Of a DNA stretch of 64,000 nucleotides, positions 1 to 25,276 are shown in pieces. The notes under the pieces were generated by a model. That model was not told where the DNA came from. It was given only the letters and a program-made list of their open reading frames with translations, and made no database searches. The DNA is taken from positions 6,769,001-6,833,000 of the forward strand of contig NC_092671.1 of the NCBI RefSeq assembly GCF_964355755.1. Direction: 5' to 3'. A program made the translations under genes and the position numbers. Each line of letters begins with the position of its first letter. Position 1 is the stretch's first letter. The stretch comes from Antedon mediterranea (Eukaryota > Echinodermata > Crinoidea > Comatulida > Antedonidae).

Positions 1-3000
1 TTTATAATTAAACTATATTAGAATACAGTGAAGAGTTACTATTAACAAACTATAATTATTGTGCAAATAATATTTTTTTACAACATCTACAGTGTTTTTT
101 TGTTTTATCAGCTCAATTGAATTTTGTACACTATTTAAACATACATGAATTCAGAACATGAGTGGATTTTAAGTATAGTTTTCTTAATATTTATGACATG
201 CTATTAAATTGTTTTTAATGAAAAATAATTAAGATATTTGTATTATTGAGTGATATATTATTGGAATAATATTAATATTATAATATTATTAAAAATTATA
301 AAGTGGAAACAATCAACAACATTTGTCTAGAAATTGATAATTTAAAGGGAATAGGCCTAAGCAAATAATATTTTAACATGTGATTTTGGACTAAAGAACA
401 TTATATGATTTAATAAGGATTTTTCATATTACATATTTAGTAAACATTAGTTTAGTCTATATGCGCGGAAAGTAAAGAGGTAACTATTGCATCATCATTC
501 TTGTTTGCAGCCATGTGCACTGATGTATTCATGTAGAAAATTCTCCATGATGTATTCAATACAGATGGTGTCATCAAACAGAATGTCTCAATTGTAAATC
601 AACACTACTGTCGCCCTACTAGCAATTTATTTGCACATTTGTCTTCTTGGAATCTTTCAATTTAAAATAAAATACAGTTATTGAATGTTTGGCCTCGAAA
701 AAAACGTCGGACGCGCCATGGGTGCAATGAATATGGGTCAGTGACCTACTAATGGTCAAGGATTTACTTGGAAGAAGAACCCGATGGGGGAAGCTTAAAT
801 TGTTTAATTGTGTCGTAATCGATTAATCTAAATCTTGGATTTGTTTCTTAATGTGAAATTGAACTTAGCAAACAAAACAACAATAGCTAGTCTTTTCAGT
901 AAGGTCCATGGTCCCAGGCCCAAAGTCTACTACATTCAGACCACCGTAGCCTATACAATAAAATAAGTAATAAGGCCCACAGGGCATATTAGGCCTACTA
1001 ATTACAACACACCTTAGTACCACAGCCGATAAATCAATGGATTATAAATGATAAAGGTTACTACCAGGGTTATGTATACGCAAATTGATGAAAAGATCAC
1101 TATTATACCAAAGCAGCCAATCCGTTTCAATTCGCGCCAAATCCTATTGACTAATATATTATTAAGACATTTCTCTTTGTGTTCATTGCATTGAGGTTAA
1201 CCAGAAACTCGAGCATGAATTCTTTTAACTTAAAAAGTCTTTGCTTGTTGAATTGGCTGAATTCCAAATGTTCATTTACAATAAAATCATTTTGCTTTTT
1301 GTTATTTATAACCATATTTAGGCCTTTGGAGGAAGTTAGCATTAGATGTACAGTATTGCCAAGTCTACATAACAAATACTATGCGTATAGAAATGAGATC
1401 TATTCACATCGACACATTGGCTTTTAGCCTAACTCCTTCTTTCCTGTATTCTATTCAAATTAAATTATTCAACCTATAAATAGAAAGAAACAACATACTG
1501 TCGTTTAGTATTTTTGGCGCAACTTCATGATATAAAATCGACGGGAAGTGTACCTCGATGATTCCCAAACTAGAATGTGTTCTACTTTACTTAGGCATAT
1601 ATCATTCAGGCGCAGGATTGGCTATAGCATAAAAAATAACATATAGCTATAACAAATAGCAGTAAGTTATAGCTACATGCATATCATATAGAGCTACAGT
1701 TAAATAGCAGTAACTCAAGGTATATAGCTACATGCATGCCATATATAGCTACATTTTGTATGACTATCAGTTATACCATACTACAGCAGATATACACATT
1801 TATATTATCAATTATTTCAAGTTTCTTGGCGTGGGAATTTTAGCAGCCAGGTAGCCTTCTTTAAGCATTATTATTATTATAGAGAGAGACCTCCTGTGCG
1901 TGATCAGCTCCCTGTGATGGTCCAACCAGAATAAAATCGGTGCAAAATATCATGTGTGCAAAATATCATGTGTTCGACGCCTATTTTATAATAGAACATT
2001 GGCTATAAAACATAAAGTGTAATTCTTAGATTCAAATCAATACAGTGCTCTATTATTTAGTTTAATATAAAAAGTATATAGAAACCATTTTATGCCAAGG
2101 GAAACAATATAAACCTCAGAATGAGGAAACACAGTAGATTTTCCAGTTCACCTATTAAACAATATAGGCCTACAATAAGTTTCAGCTACCGGTTTGATCG
2201 TACACATTCATAAACATACATAAATAAGCATAGTACAAAAAGAAAATAAACAAGGCCAACAGCCATAAGTCGCGTGCTAAAACGCATAGTGATACCGGAC
2301 CGACAGACCGACCGACATAGTGAACTATAAAAAATGTAAAAGGGAATCTAGGAAGCAGTTTAACCATTAAAGTTCAAGTTTGTAGGGCACACACCTCTCG
2401 ATCATTTATTTGATTAAAGATCCCTGCCCAAGTGAACAAAAGTGGCTAAATTGTGGTGTAATTTATGTAAAGACCATCAATCAAGGTCGGTGGTCAGGCT
2501 ATTTTAGCATAGTGAGAGGTGGTAAAAGATATATTAACTTTAGAGATTGTTATTGGTGATTACGTGCTTTGTGTGAAGCTATACACGAATTTGTGGTTTC
2601 ACTTTATATGCTTTGTAAAGCCTTTTAATTATTCAACACACGATAAGGTAAACTGCAAATTGCATTAACACAAGTGTAAATATTTGAAATTCCAGAATCG
2701 AATCTTTTTTTGATGAACGATAATACAAGAAAACAAAATATTTCGATACCAGGCTGTATCATTATACCATAGAGAGGTAGAAGATCTCCCTGATTAGGCC
2801 TATCCTTATTATATAAGTATTTTGTTTCAATATAATAATGCATAAGTTACGTTCACTTCTTTCCAAGTTGGAACCATGAATCTGAAGTTATAGAACTTTA
2901 AAGTCATTACATTTCAATAATACGAAAGTATGCCCTAAATCACCTTTGTTAATTTGACAACCATTTAATTTGATAAAAACTGTAAATCAACGAAAGCGAA

Positions 3001-3828
3001 AATCTTCATGTTTTCGTTGAAAGTTGAAATTTAGAAGTTTTTTTCGTTGAAAATTAGTAGAAATAGTCGTCTATTATTCAGGTAACTATGGTGGCCTATG
3101 GTGGTGGAAGAGAGGGGAATTTTTAGGGAAGTAACAGTATCCTGGGTTGTAATGTATCTTTGACGTTAATACCATGAAACTATTTAATTGGTTCCCCAGA
3201 CGTATACGCGCAACTCAAGTTGACCAATCACAAGTGTAGATAATGTCCGGATAATGTCGCTTTGTGATTGGGTCAAATTATTCTGCGTTGTGTGTACGTC
3301 GTGAGTGTTGTCGCGGGAACTTTTAGTCTTTTAACAAGAATCCACTGTAATGTAGGCGTTGGTCGGAAGGACTAAACCACACTATAACACCCTTTCGGAA
3401 GTGGTTGTCGTATCTAATCTTTTGGCTGTTATACAACTTTGTAGACCTATTTGAAATGATAGCCTTCCTGAAACAAGTGTACCTGCAGCCTCACTCACTC
3501 GAGAAAAAATTCTCCGCTCCTGTGCTCAAGCCACGTTGGTCCTCAACTAATTTAATTGTTCCTAGCCTAGATCTGAGGACAACGGACAGAGAAAAATGTA
3601 AACAAAAATAAATGATACCGGTACGTCCTTGGAATTTTATAAAATATCTAAATTTCCCCCGACAACAAAATCCAGCATCCTCCACTGATTCAGGACAGTA
3701 TAACTGTGTTTCACACTAGAAAATATACTTCCTTGGCGGATGTAAATAACATTCCTGATTGATTCTATCATAACATTATCTGTAAGTGTATGTTATTATT
3801 AATTGTTTATAATGTATTCAGTTTGTAG
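1..3828. other. Upstream flank of the Notch-ligand gene, no gene recognised
   Basis: AT-rich non-coding DNA. I looked for the missing signal-peptide exon of the downstream ligand (an ATG, a hydrophobic run and a donor of phase 1) and saw no convincing candidate, so that exon may lie upstream of the window. Short open frames here lack codon structure or family resemblance. Between about 1620 and 1760 there is a patch of imperfect repeats built on ATAGCTA and CATGCAT words. A degenerate MITE copy lies at 3190-3303. The rest shows nothing I can name. Confidence 0.6.
3190..3303. mobile_element. Degenerate MITE copy (GGTTCCCACTAG family)
   Basis: Starts with GGTTCCCCAGACG and contains the two inverted signature words of the family, TTGACCAATCACAAG on the left and TTGTGATTGGGTCAAAT on the right, ending in a degraded ACGTC end. 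It is the same family as the well-preserved copy at 37354-37531, with more substitutions. Confidence 0.6.
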
Positions 3829-16391
<12,563 letters not shown>

Positions 16392-19300
16392 TGCGTCAAC
16401 TGTCTTTGAAACGCGTTTTATAAAACGTAATCTTTTTCTAAACAAATCTTTTTATTTTAATTATATGAAATATTAATTTTGATTCTTTGAAACTGTACCA
16501 ACATTATGGTGTTAATGTTAAAATATGTGCCTAATTTACTTGCCAATTCATTGTATATTTGTATATATTTATTAAAAATGATGTTTTGTAACTATGAAAA
16601 CTTATATAATAAGAAATGTAAATCTTATGTTGTATTATATAAATGTTTGTTGTATTATATAAAGATCTTATTAATTATAATAATTAATATATTGCTAATA
16701 TTTATAATTAGTTTGGTGTGCTTTAGTTAAACTCTTAATATTGATTGAAAGTTTTCATATTGAAAATGAAGAAATGCCCATCTGACTGCCGCCTGATCAA
16801 CTGTTTATCTGGAGACGCCCCACGAAATGTTTGTGTTTTTTTGGTAATAGGAATCCCAGACCATGAAATGTGTATTCTGTATATGTATTTTTTTCGTTTG
16901 AAATGTAAATATGTTGATCTTGTAAATATTAATAAGTTATTTAATATAAATCAGTGAGTTAAAAACAAAAGAAAGGTGCAAAATACATTATTTAACTAAC
17001 ATAATTGGAGTGACAAAAGTATGTTGTCAGGGAGGGTGGATGTTGGGTGGAGACTGAATTTTGTAGTATTTTATTATAGAGAAACAACGTTTTACACATG
17101 TGGTAAATGACAGTACGGCATTGATGATACACATGTATTTATGCAAATTAGATTTATTTGTGAGATATTTTGTCTCTAGATCTGAATATTACGGTACAAT
17201 ACTAAATATTATCATTTTACGAAAATGATGTACTATCGGATAATCGATAATAATAAACTGCCATAGACACTCTCCATAACGATATAATGATTTTATAAAA
17301 CACTTACTTTCATGAGGTATAATAATGTTAAACATTCGAGGCGGGAAAATAAATAATTATAGTAGATTTGACCAATGACGTTGGGTGCGAGTATCCCATG
17401 TCTATAAATACTTTACTGTAAAGGCACACGCATAACAGGGTATTGGCTCTTAGAAGCTGATCAAGCACCCGTTAGACGACTGGAATTTCACTTCTTACAA
17501 TTATTATCTGAATCAGTACTGATATGGTATTTTGATAGACTTTAGCCTACTTTTGTTTGATTGCATATGAAGCAAAATTTATAAATGAAGTGATTTCACA
17601 TGTGGTGGTGCAAGGTAATATACAATGGGAAGAAGGATGTGTAACTTAACTACATTCCGCTAAAACTTGATTTATTGTTTGTTGAAAGCAATACTAATTT
17701 TATACTTACATTTACTAAAATTTGTGTTGTCGATGTTTTGACACTTAAAAGTGTGTGTTCATCGTAAATGTTTTACTAATGATAGAGCTACGTAAACTTG
17801 TTTGTATTGAATCAACAAAAGCTGGGACTAGCTATGCCTACTTGTTTAACTGCATATCATGACTTGTATTTATATTATGTGGAGGGTTATTTCTGAGCAG
17901 CCCGCCACATAGTAATTTGCTGTCTGTGTTTTATGTTTAATTTAAGTTAATAATTAAAATTTATTTCAGTATATTGAAGAATAAATATTTCAATGAATGA
18001 AAAGTAATTGTCATATATATTTTATGTTATGTTATTTAAAGGATTATCAATCGTAAATTAATCACTATCCTATTAGATAAAGGTCGTAATCACCCTGATA
18101 CAGGGGCTTTTTTGTGAACCAGTTCACCAGAGTAACCCTCTACTCGTCTCGAATGATCAACTGGGTTCTTTGAAGTGCACACGGGTTATAACTGTGTACA
18201 CTACTAGACCTACGGGTTATAGTCCTAGAAGACTTATTCCACCACCAGAACTAGGAGCGAGTTGGCCTCGAACAACCCTTGCCGATATTTACGCGGTGTG
18301 CACAAATGAATTCTATAAGAAGCTTTGTGAAAAGGTGACGTAGATGGCAGGTAGGCCAAAGGTTGTTGGTTAGTTGGTTTGGGTTAAGGAGGCGTCTTCT
18401 TGTATATTCCTCTCATCATAAAGAAATTACCATTACACAATTCACTGGTGTTTCCTTTCACATCATCGATATAGTTTGAGACAGAACTCACATCCGATTT
18501 TTTTCCTGAATGACGCAGAGTCGAATTTGAAGCAACCACCATCACCGTAAACTTAATACAGTAATTTACCATTCTCAGTGAACTCGAATATAGCAGGTTA
18601 AACTTTATTGACATTACATTTTGTTCAATACATATACAGTACAAACATTTTTATGTGTACAAATAGCAAAAAATAAAACTAGCTGTAAAAGTCGCTCAAG
18701 GTCGTCAAACATGAATGTCATATAGTGCATAATATAACCAGGGATAATTAGGCCTATATATATAAATATATATCCAAAGGCAAAATACTGAAAAAATGAC
18801 AATGCTGTGGGTATCAGTGGGTGGATCTCAATAGAGAAAAAAAACGAAAAGCTAAATCATCTATTAACGCTAATTTTGCGTTACATGTGTTTTGTTTGGC
18901 ATCAGTATAACGCATTGGTAGTTGTAGTAATAGTTGGTTGTTGTAAAATACTCTACTACTCTTATTCACTCTATATTTTCCAAAAGAGCAAGAACTTACA
19001 GAGAAACAGAATGTGTATAACGTGTTCAAACTTTCGTTTTAATCTATCACCGATTTGAAAGCATTTGGGCACAATGGTTTCAAGAACTGTGCATTACAGA
19101 GCAATAGACGATTTATAAATACATATATACAGTAAACGAGTTAGTTAATCTGTAGAAAAATATCTAGAAAGAAAATGTTTAAAAAGACTTAATATCTCAC
19201 ATTTATAAATGAGAAAAAGAAATTATGTACGTAAATATAAAAAAACACCTTCAGAAATCATAATATATTCAGATTGAAAGGAAAGAGGTAGGAGAGCGGT

Positions 19301-19712
19301 AGCACTAGAGTACACAAGTCTACAGAATACCCTATTTCTACGCACATTGATCATTCTACATTATTTCTATTAACGCCAATGGTGAAAAAAAGAGTGCACT
19401 TACAGCATCATCTTGCTAGTGTAAAACTAAAATTTATATACAATCATTCAAGGTATATTTTATTTGTATTTAGAAAAATGTTTAAAGAACCATACACTTG
19501 TTGTCGTTTACAAATATAACTATAATAAGTACAAAATAATAACTAACAATAAGTACATAAAATTCAGCGTCAAGCCATCTACGAGTAGGCTTGGAATTTG
19601 AAGCCCAAGATACTGGTTCATGTGGGCTTCTTTTTGCTTTCACTAGGAATGGTTTAACAGCCTAGGCTCAAGGTTAATTTCTCTATTGCAGTCCGCCATT
19701 GCCGCGGTGTTG
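16392..19712. other. Intergenic DNA between convergent Notch-ligand and LZTFL1 genes
   Basis: This includes the 3' UTRs of both genes. On -, AATAAA words such as the one at 18604-18609 could end LZTFL1 transcripts. Around 18100-18360 there is a less AT-rich stretch with ACGGGTTATA words near 18182 and 18212 that looks like a dispersed repeat remnant, unidentified. A Penelope-like fragment is noted at 18772-18860. No other gene is supported. Confidence 0.6.
18772..18860 (-). mobile_element. Fragment shared with the Penelope-like relic at 29941-30100
   Basis: Shares with the later copy the words CCAAAGGCAAA, AAAAAATGACAATGCT and TGGGT(A/G)TCAGTG in the same order and orientation. The part that would hold the ribozyme-like core is absent. 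Assignment rests on the other copy. Confidence 0.4.
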
Positions 19713-22700
19713 TTAATCATCAGACTCAAACTGTTTTAGCTTCTCTCTCAGTTCTTTAATTGTCTTGTTCTTGTTTTGCAGCATACTCTTCAAGTTCTTG
19801 TATGCTCCTGTTTGACTAAATTTCTTATCAAGTTCCTGGAACAGAAAATAACGTTTTAGTTCATACAATGTCTCACACAAGACATGGTATAGAATAAATG
19901 GGTTTCGAAAATTTTAAAATGTAAAAAGAAATATAACTAGACATGAAACTCGTCACTTTGACGAGTTAGTTATCCGCACAACGACAAACGCCACGTGCAC
20001 GTCATACGTTAGAATATTGCACACAGATAAAGATTATGGCATTATGACAAGAACTGAAGAATATGATATGCTGTTAGTGCTGAATTCTGTCAATTTTGTG
20101 TCATATAGTATATACATGCAAACAGTATAATCTGTATACATATTACATACAGTGTAGAATAGGTGAAATTACGAGACCCGCCATTTATTCAAATTTTTAA
20201 CATGGCGACGGTATCAAAATGAAACACTTAAATATCAATTTCAGAAGGAAATTATCTCAGAAACAACATATTAACGTGTAGAAGAAATTTGAATACGTAA
20301 GATATAGATGCGCACCCTTTTAAATGTGATGAACTATTACGCAAAATATGAAAATACGACTTTTTTTATTCAACTGGCCATATGATGACGTCACAACATC
20401 CGATTGGCAAAATGTTTACATGAATTCGTATCTACAATCCAATAGCTTCCAGAAAACGTTTTAATCGTGATTATCACATTTTATTCTTACGAGCTATTAC
20501 AGATTAAAATTTACTGTAAAGATGAAATTAATGACCCACGTAATTAAAATTTTTAGGCATGATGACGTTATAAAAATTAAAATATTTTTATCTCATGCTA
20601 AAGAAAGTTGATTGACCTAGACAATATATAAATATAGGAGAAAAAGGAATACAGATAAGCGTGATGCGCTCCATTGAATGTGATGAGCAATAACGAAAGA
20701 GACAAAAATCCTATATTTTATATTCGTGTGGCCATACGATTACGTCACAATGTTTTTTTAGCCTTATCGATGCATGATCCGATATCTACAACTCATCAAC
20801 TTCTAGATTTTGTAATAAAAATAAACGGTTCACGGTTTACTTTAGAAACTATGACTGTTTAAAAAAAGACATTATTTTGATGATTTTTTAAGCTTTTTCA
20901 TAAAAAACGCGCACAAATTGTCTAATTCAACGTGTTCGTATGGCGTTATTTAAACTGGAAAAGGTCTAAATTGTTTTCAAAATTACTAGGAAAGGCTTGA
21001 AAAATATAATTCAAGAGAAAAAAATATGGTGTTAACGCTGCGTGTGCACCGCGCGCGTAAAAATTTGCGCGCCCGTGGGAATTTTTGACATGCTCAAAAT
21101 GACATGAAACGCGTAAAAAATTGATTAGAAATTAATTTTGCGCATTTTGAAATTTTAAATGCGCGTGCGCGCGTAACTTCTTGTGAAACATGCCATTTTT
21201 AATCCGTAGAAAGTTTGCCCCTGATATGACTTAAATTTTGTCAAAGTGTCAATACTAAATGACTTTTGGTTTTTAATCTATGTTAAATCATTGAAATTCA
21301 TAAAATTGCGCGTAAGTCACGTTGCGCAACTATGACGTCATTCAAAAATAGGAGGTGCACAACTTCACGTAAATGCCCATATGTTGTCAAAGTTATGAAA
21401 TGTTATGTTTACACATTTTAGAGAAACGCGATCCACAAAAAGGAAGGATGGAAACGAGAATAATACAGAAAAAAAATGTTGATCTCATACAATAACAAGG
21501 AGTTATCCGCTTGGTATACCAAGCGGATAACTAATAAAGAATGTGGTACCTTTTCAGTCATCCTCAATTGCTCTTGCACTGCCAGCAGTTTGTGAGCTGT
21601 ATCTGCTAGGTCACCCTGGAGACCGTCAGCTTTGGCAGAACTTAAAATCTTATTCTGAAAACAAATGTAGACAGATATATTGTTTATATTTTCCTTACCA
21701 AATCAATTTAGATTAGTGTAATTTGAATACAAACGGACATACTTTAATGCTCATGTATAAACTCCTGGAGCATTTGACTACCTTTCAATTTAGATAAGAT
21801 GTTATTACAGACAGGTATGAAAATACATTTTAGCCTTTACAAAGTTTAATCAGTCCATCTGCATAGTGCCATTCCAATGTCATCATAGTGACCTGGAGCG
21901 GATGATGAGTATTTAAAAGGTAGATGGTTCAAGAGCCTACTGTACGTTCAACAGAAATCAAAGTCCAATCTCCAAATCTGTGGTTTATACCAATAATTAC
22001 CTTCTCCATTTCTGATTGGGCAGCATTTATCTGATCTTGTAGACTACTTGTATCATACGGTTGATGATGACTTTGGTTTCGTGCGGCTCCAAGTTCATCT
22101 TGTGTCTTTCGTAAATCAGACTCTAACTTTGACTTATCACTGAAAGCATCGGATGCCTATTAAAAAAAAGTTCTGATTTGAGAAAGAGTAGTTAAGTATC
22201 AGCAAGTTTTGCTAACTTTTTAAGTATTTTTTAAGAGCCTGAGGGGTTGCCAGTGGTAGTGAACAGAGATAATGAGATTTGAAAAAGTAGTATACTAAGG
22301 ACATTCAAATTGTCAAAAAATGGCATTCTAACTAAGTTCATCACCTCATCCCCTATCAATTTTAGCATGGATAGAACATTAGGTTAAGTTCAGAATTAAT
22401 TTTAATTTTAGGGCATGGAACAAACTGTGTAGAAATTGCGGATAGATATAGCACTAAAGAGTTAAAAAAAAAAAAATCTATTTCATTCACCTTTGCTTCA
22501 ACTTGTTGCAGCCTTGTTTTCAACTTGTCATTTTCTGCTGTTAGTCTGTCAATCTCATTCTGCAGTAACTGCACTCCTCCACCTTCCAATGGATTCAACT
22601 TTCTCATTTCAAAGGTCGGTTTTGAGGATGCCTGCAAAACAATCGCAGTGGTTGACAAAACACATGCATTATTTTGATATTAAAGCAACAGAATATTTTA

Positions 22701-24434
22701 TGACAGCATAACAATTAAAGGATATTTATCATAATTCTGAATATTACATTAAATATTACATTACTGTACATTGAATTTTTGGTTTAACAGCATTGCACAT
22801 AAACTCTGAAACAAAGCATACCTCATGATTTGAAAAATAATAATTAACATGCTTCAGGCAAATAATTTAAATATGCATTGTTTGTGATCTTAGCTACTTA
22901 CCGCTTTTCCAGAAAATTCCAGGTCTTCAAAGTCTGCAATCATATCTATCAATTCCCTGCAAATTAAAATCAACATGCATATTTATATTATTTACAAATA
23001 AAATATTTGTAAACACAGTAACCATGGTATCTATTTGTCAAGATAGTACTATAACAACTTGCCAGGTTTTTTTGTTTACATACAATACAATGTTAATACA
23101 GTGTTCATTTAATTTCCAGTAATGTCATTTGGTCTAGAAGATTTCACCTGTTTTCTAATTCTGAAATGTTGGCTTGCAGAAGTAAATGCCATTTTTCTGC
23201 CTGTTGAAATAGCTGTCTCAGCAAAAGAACATTTGTATGGGTGTTGTTGATAAGTTCTGTCTCAACTTCTCCTCGCAGCACAACCTGTAGGCCATCCAAC
23301 ATGTCGGTTACTTCATCAGCTGTAAAGGTGTCCTCTGTCAATCTATGCATCAAAAGGAAAAAAGGGTATGATGAGTAGGGTAGGGTATCATATTTTAGGT
23401 TCCTGGGGTATGCCTTGTTGTATGCATTGGCTATATTAGCAATGTATTAGCAATTCAAAGAAGGGCTAGACTGAGAAAGCAAAAAATATCCTCAAACCGT
23501 TTCAGATTCTGAACACTGTACATAGCATGCAATTTATTTAATCAAAACTTTAAAAGATAAGTAATATTATAATTTATATAAATATTTATCACACTGTATT
23601 ATTTAATGATTGTACTATGTACAAAACATGCAGTATCTCAAAATTGTAATGATTTTGACAATAAAGTTGAATTTATTGTATATATTCTTGTATTTAGAAA
23701 TGACTATCAACCATACATTTTAGATTTTATTTTGGACAAGATTCTTTCTACAGCTATTCAAAATTATTGTTATTAAAGTTTAACTGTAATGGAAATAATA
23801 AATAAATATTTAAAAAAAGGGGAATGAAAAAACAAGAAATTATACCGGCTATCTTTTAGATCTTGAAATCCTGAGTCAACAGCTTTCAGGTTCTGAGTTC
23901 TAAGGTAACGAGCAAATCTCATATAATTAACAACCACTTCATGATGATGTTCATTCAAACCAAGATCTCCACCAGACTAGTTGAAAGAAAAACAAATCGA
24001 ACAAAAGGGAATAAAATTGTTACGTTTACGATTCTGTTGTTATTGATTGAGTTAAATAATTAATATTAAGATTTAATTTAAATTAATCATTATTACTCCT
24101 ACAACACAAGGACTTGCGTCTATAAATAAAGGTGATTAAAGTGATTACGTATTGCCAGCCTAAGTCGTCAATTCTGAGATCAAAAAGTAGAGCCTAGGCC
24201 TAGACACGGGCCGTAGTCTTGGTCCTAGATCTAGGCCTAGACTCAGTTCGCCTGTTGTAGGAGTGCACAGCGAGCATACGTCACTCAAATAAAATAGATA
24301 GCCTACTAGGCCTAGAGGCCTCCTACCTAAAAACTAGGCTAGCTAGTAGGCCTAAAATAAAAACAATAGATAGTCATAGTTCCAGTGAATATGCAAAAAT
24401 GTCAAGATCAAACTTCAATAATATAACTTACCAT
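19713..24434 (-). CDS. LZTFL1: Leucine zipper transcription factor-like protein 1
   Basis: Cytoplasmic coiled-coil protein; in vertebrates it regulates BBSome entry into cilia and hence ciliary membrane traffic. Eight coding exons on -: 24432-24434 (only the ATG), 23846-23976, 23148-23342, 22902-22956, 22491-22631, 22001-22156, 21550-21654, 19713-19835. Phases agree throughout and total 302 residues, against 299 in human. Hallmarks are LGLNEHHHEVVVNYMRFARY near the N-terminus, EDTFTADEV, NTHTNVLLLRQLFQQAEKWH, AENDKLKTRLQQVEAK, AVQEQLRMTEK and a C-terminal AYKNLKSMLQNKNKTIKELR ending in ESDD. The second half is heptad-rich coiled coil. The start codon is the last three bases of its exon (ATG before GTAAGT). 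The gene is head to head with eIF4B. The last intron (19836-21549) hosts a palindromic element. Confidence 0.96.
19947..21532. mobile_element. Palindrome-bounded non-autonomous element (about 1.6 kb) in LZTFL1 intron
   Basis: The left end has an 8-bp-arm hairpin (AACTCGTC...GACGAGTT, 19947-19967) followed by AGTTATCCGC at 19968. The right end is a perfect 32-bp palindrome at 21501-21532 that opens with the same AGTTATCCGC and ends GCGGATAACT. The interior has no long open frame. It contains two diverged copies of a segment (about 20310-20480 and 20660-20830), both with an AATGTGATGA word and a later GGCCATA(T/C)GAT word, and a CpG-rich stretch full of GCGCG words at 21040-21180. The superfamily is not assigned. 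Confidence 0.55.
22157..24431 (-). other. Upstream introns of LZTFL1
   Basis: Introns lie between exons at 22157-22490, 22632-22901, 22957-23147, 23343-23845 and 23977-24431. All are GT-AG on -. The most 5' intron holds a cluster of AGGCCTA/CTAGG words (24190-24360) and a small TIR-flanked segment (24095-24264). Confidence 0.75.
24095..24264. mobile_element. Possible 170-bp MITE with 12-bp TIRs
   Basis: ACTCCTACAACA at 24095-24106 is exactly inverted as TGTTGTAGGAGT at 24253-24264. No clear target duplication is seen. The interior is rich in CTAGGCCTAG words. Confidence 0.4.
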
Positions 24435-25276
24435 TTTGAGTGTGTAAGTGGAGGTTTTTAGAAATTAGTATCAACACCCCACCGCCTATTTTAATATTGA
24501 CAAAAAATGAATTGAACAGCGTCACCGTCGCTATAGTACAATTTTTATGAAACGCCGTAAATGCATAAATAATTATACTTATTTAGTATTTGTTATTTTT
24601 TATCATATGTCTTGCATTTAGAGTAGTAATGAGCTCAAACTAATTTAGTGATATTACATAACTTTGTGATGTGAAACTTAATTAGAGCAGCGCATGAGCA
24701 ATACAATGTTACAGTATCTGTAAATGATTGCGTGCCACAGTTAGATAAATATTTTATTATTAGCGAGTGCGACTGGTACGTGAAAATAAAATCAGTGAGA
24801 ATGATTACAAAGATAAGGATTTTTTTGTGGAAAAGTTGTGTCTTTGATTGGTATAATTTCATTTAAAAAAATATATTTTGTCTATTTTAAAATATGTTTT
24901 AAAAAAATGAATTCATAAAATTAAGTTTTTTTGCAATTAATTACTTTTAGAGTTTAAAGTTTGTATTGTTTTTATGTATTCAATGTAATTCATCGATTAG
25001 TAGGCCTATGTTTCTGTTTATAAATGTCATTTTAAGATAATATAATCTTTTTTTTAATTCAGTATATATTTTTTACAGTTTTAAATGTACAATCAATTAC
25101 ACCTTATTATATACATAGGCATACAGTGTCTAAAAATATCATTAATACATTTTTTCATCGTTTTGAAGTTATTTTTTGTGACAAAAATATTAATCGAATA
25201 TGGAGCGGCAACATCAAACAACTGTGGCACTCTGGGAAGGAAAGGACAAATCTCACGCATGCTGGAAATATCCAAT
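24435..25276. promoter_or_regulatory. Bidirectional promoter interval LZTFL1 / eIF4B
   Basis: The 842 bp between the two divergent start codons must contain both 5' UTRs and promoters unless further upstream non-coding exons exist. It is AT-rich, with no obvious CpG island and no TATA element I would assign with confidence. Transcription start sites cannot be placed from sequence alone. Confidence 0.55.

Noticed and set aside
3299-3305. GTGAGTG as donor of the missing first exon of the Notch ligand
   Set aside because: The upstream frame is MITE sequence and gives no signal peptide.
18100-18360. Less AT-rich stretch as an RNA gene
   Set aside because: No tRNA, snRNA or rRNA signature or convincing fold recognised; treated as a possible dispersed repeat.
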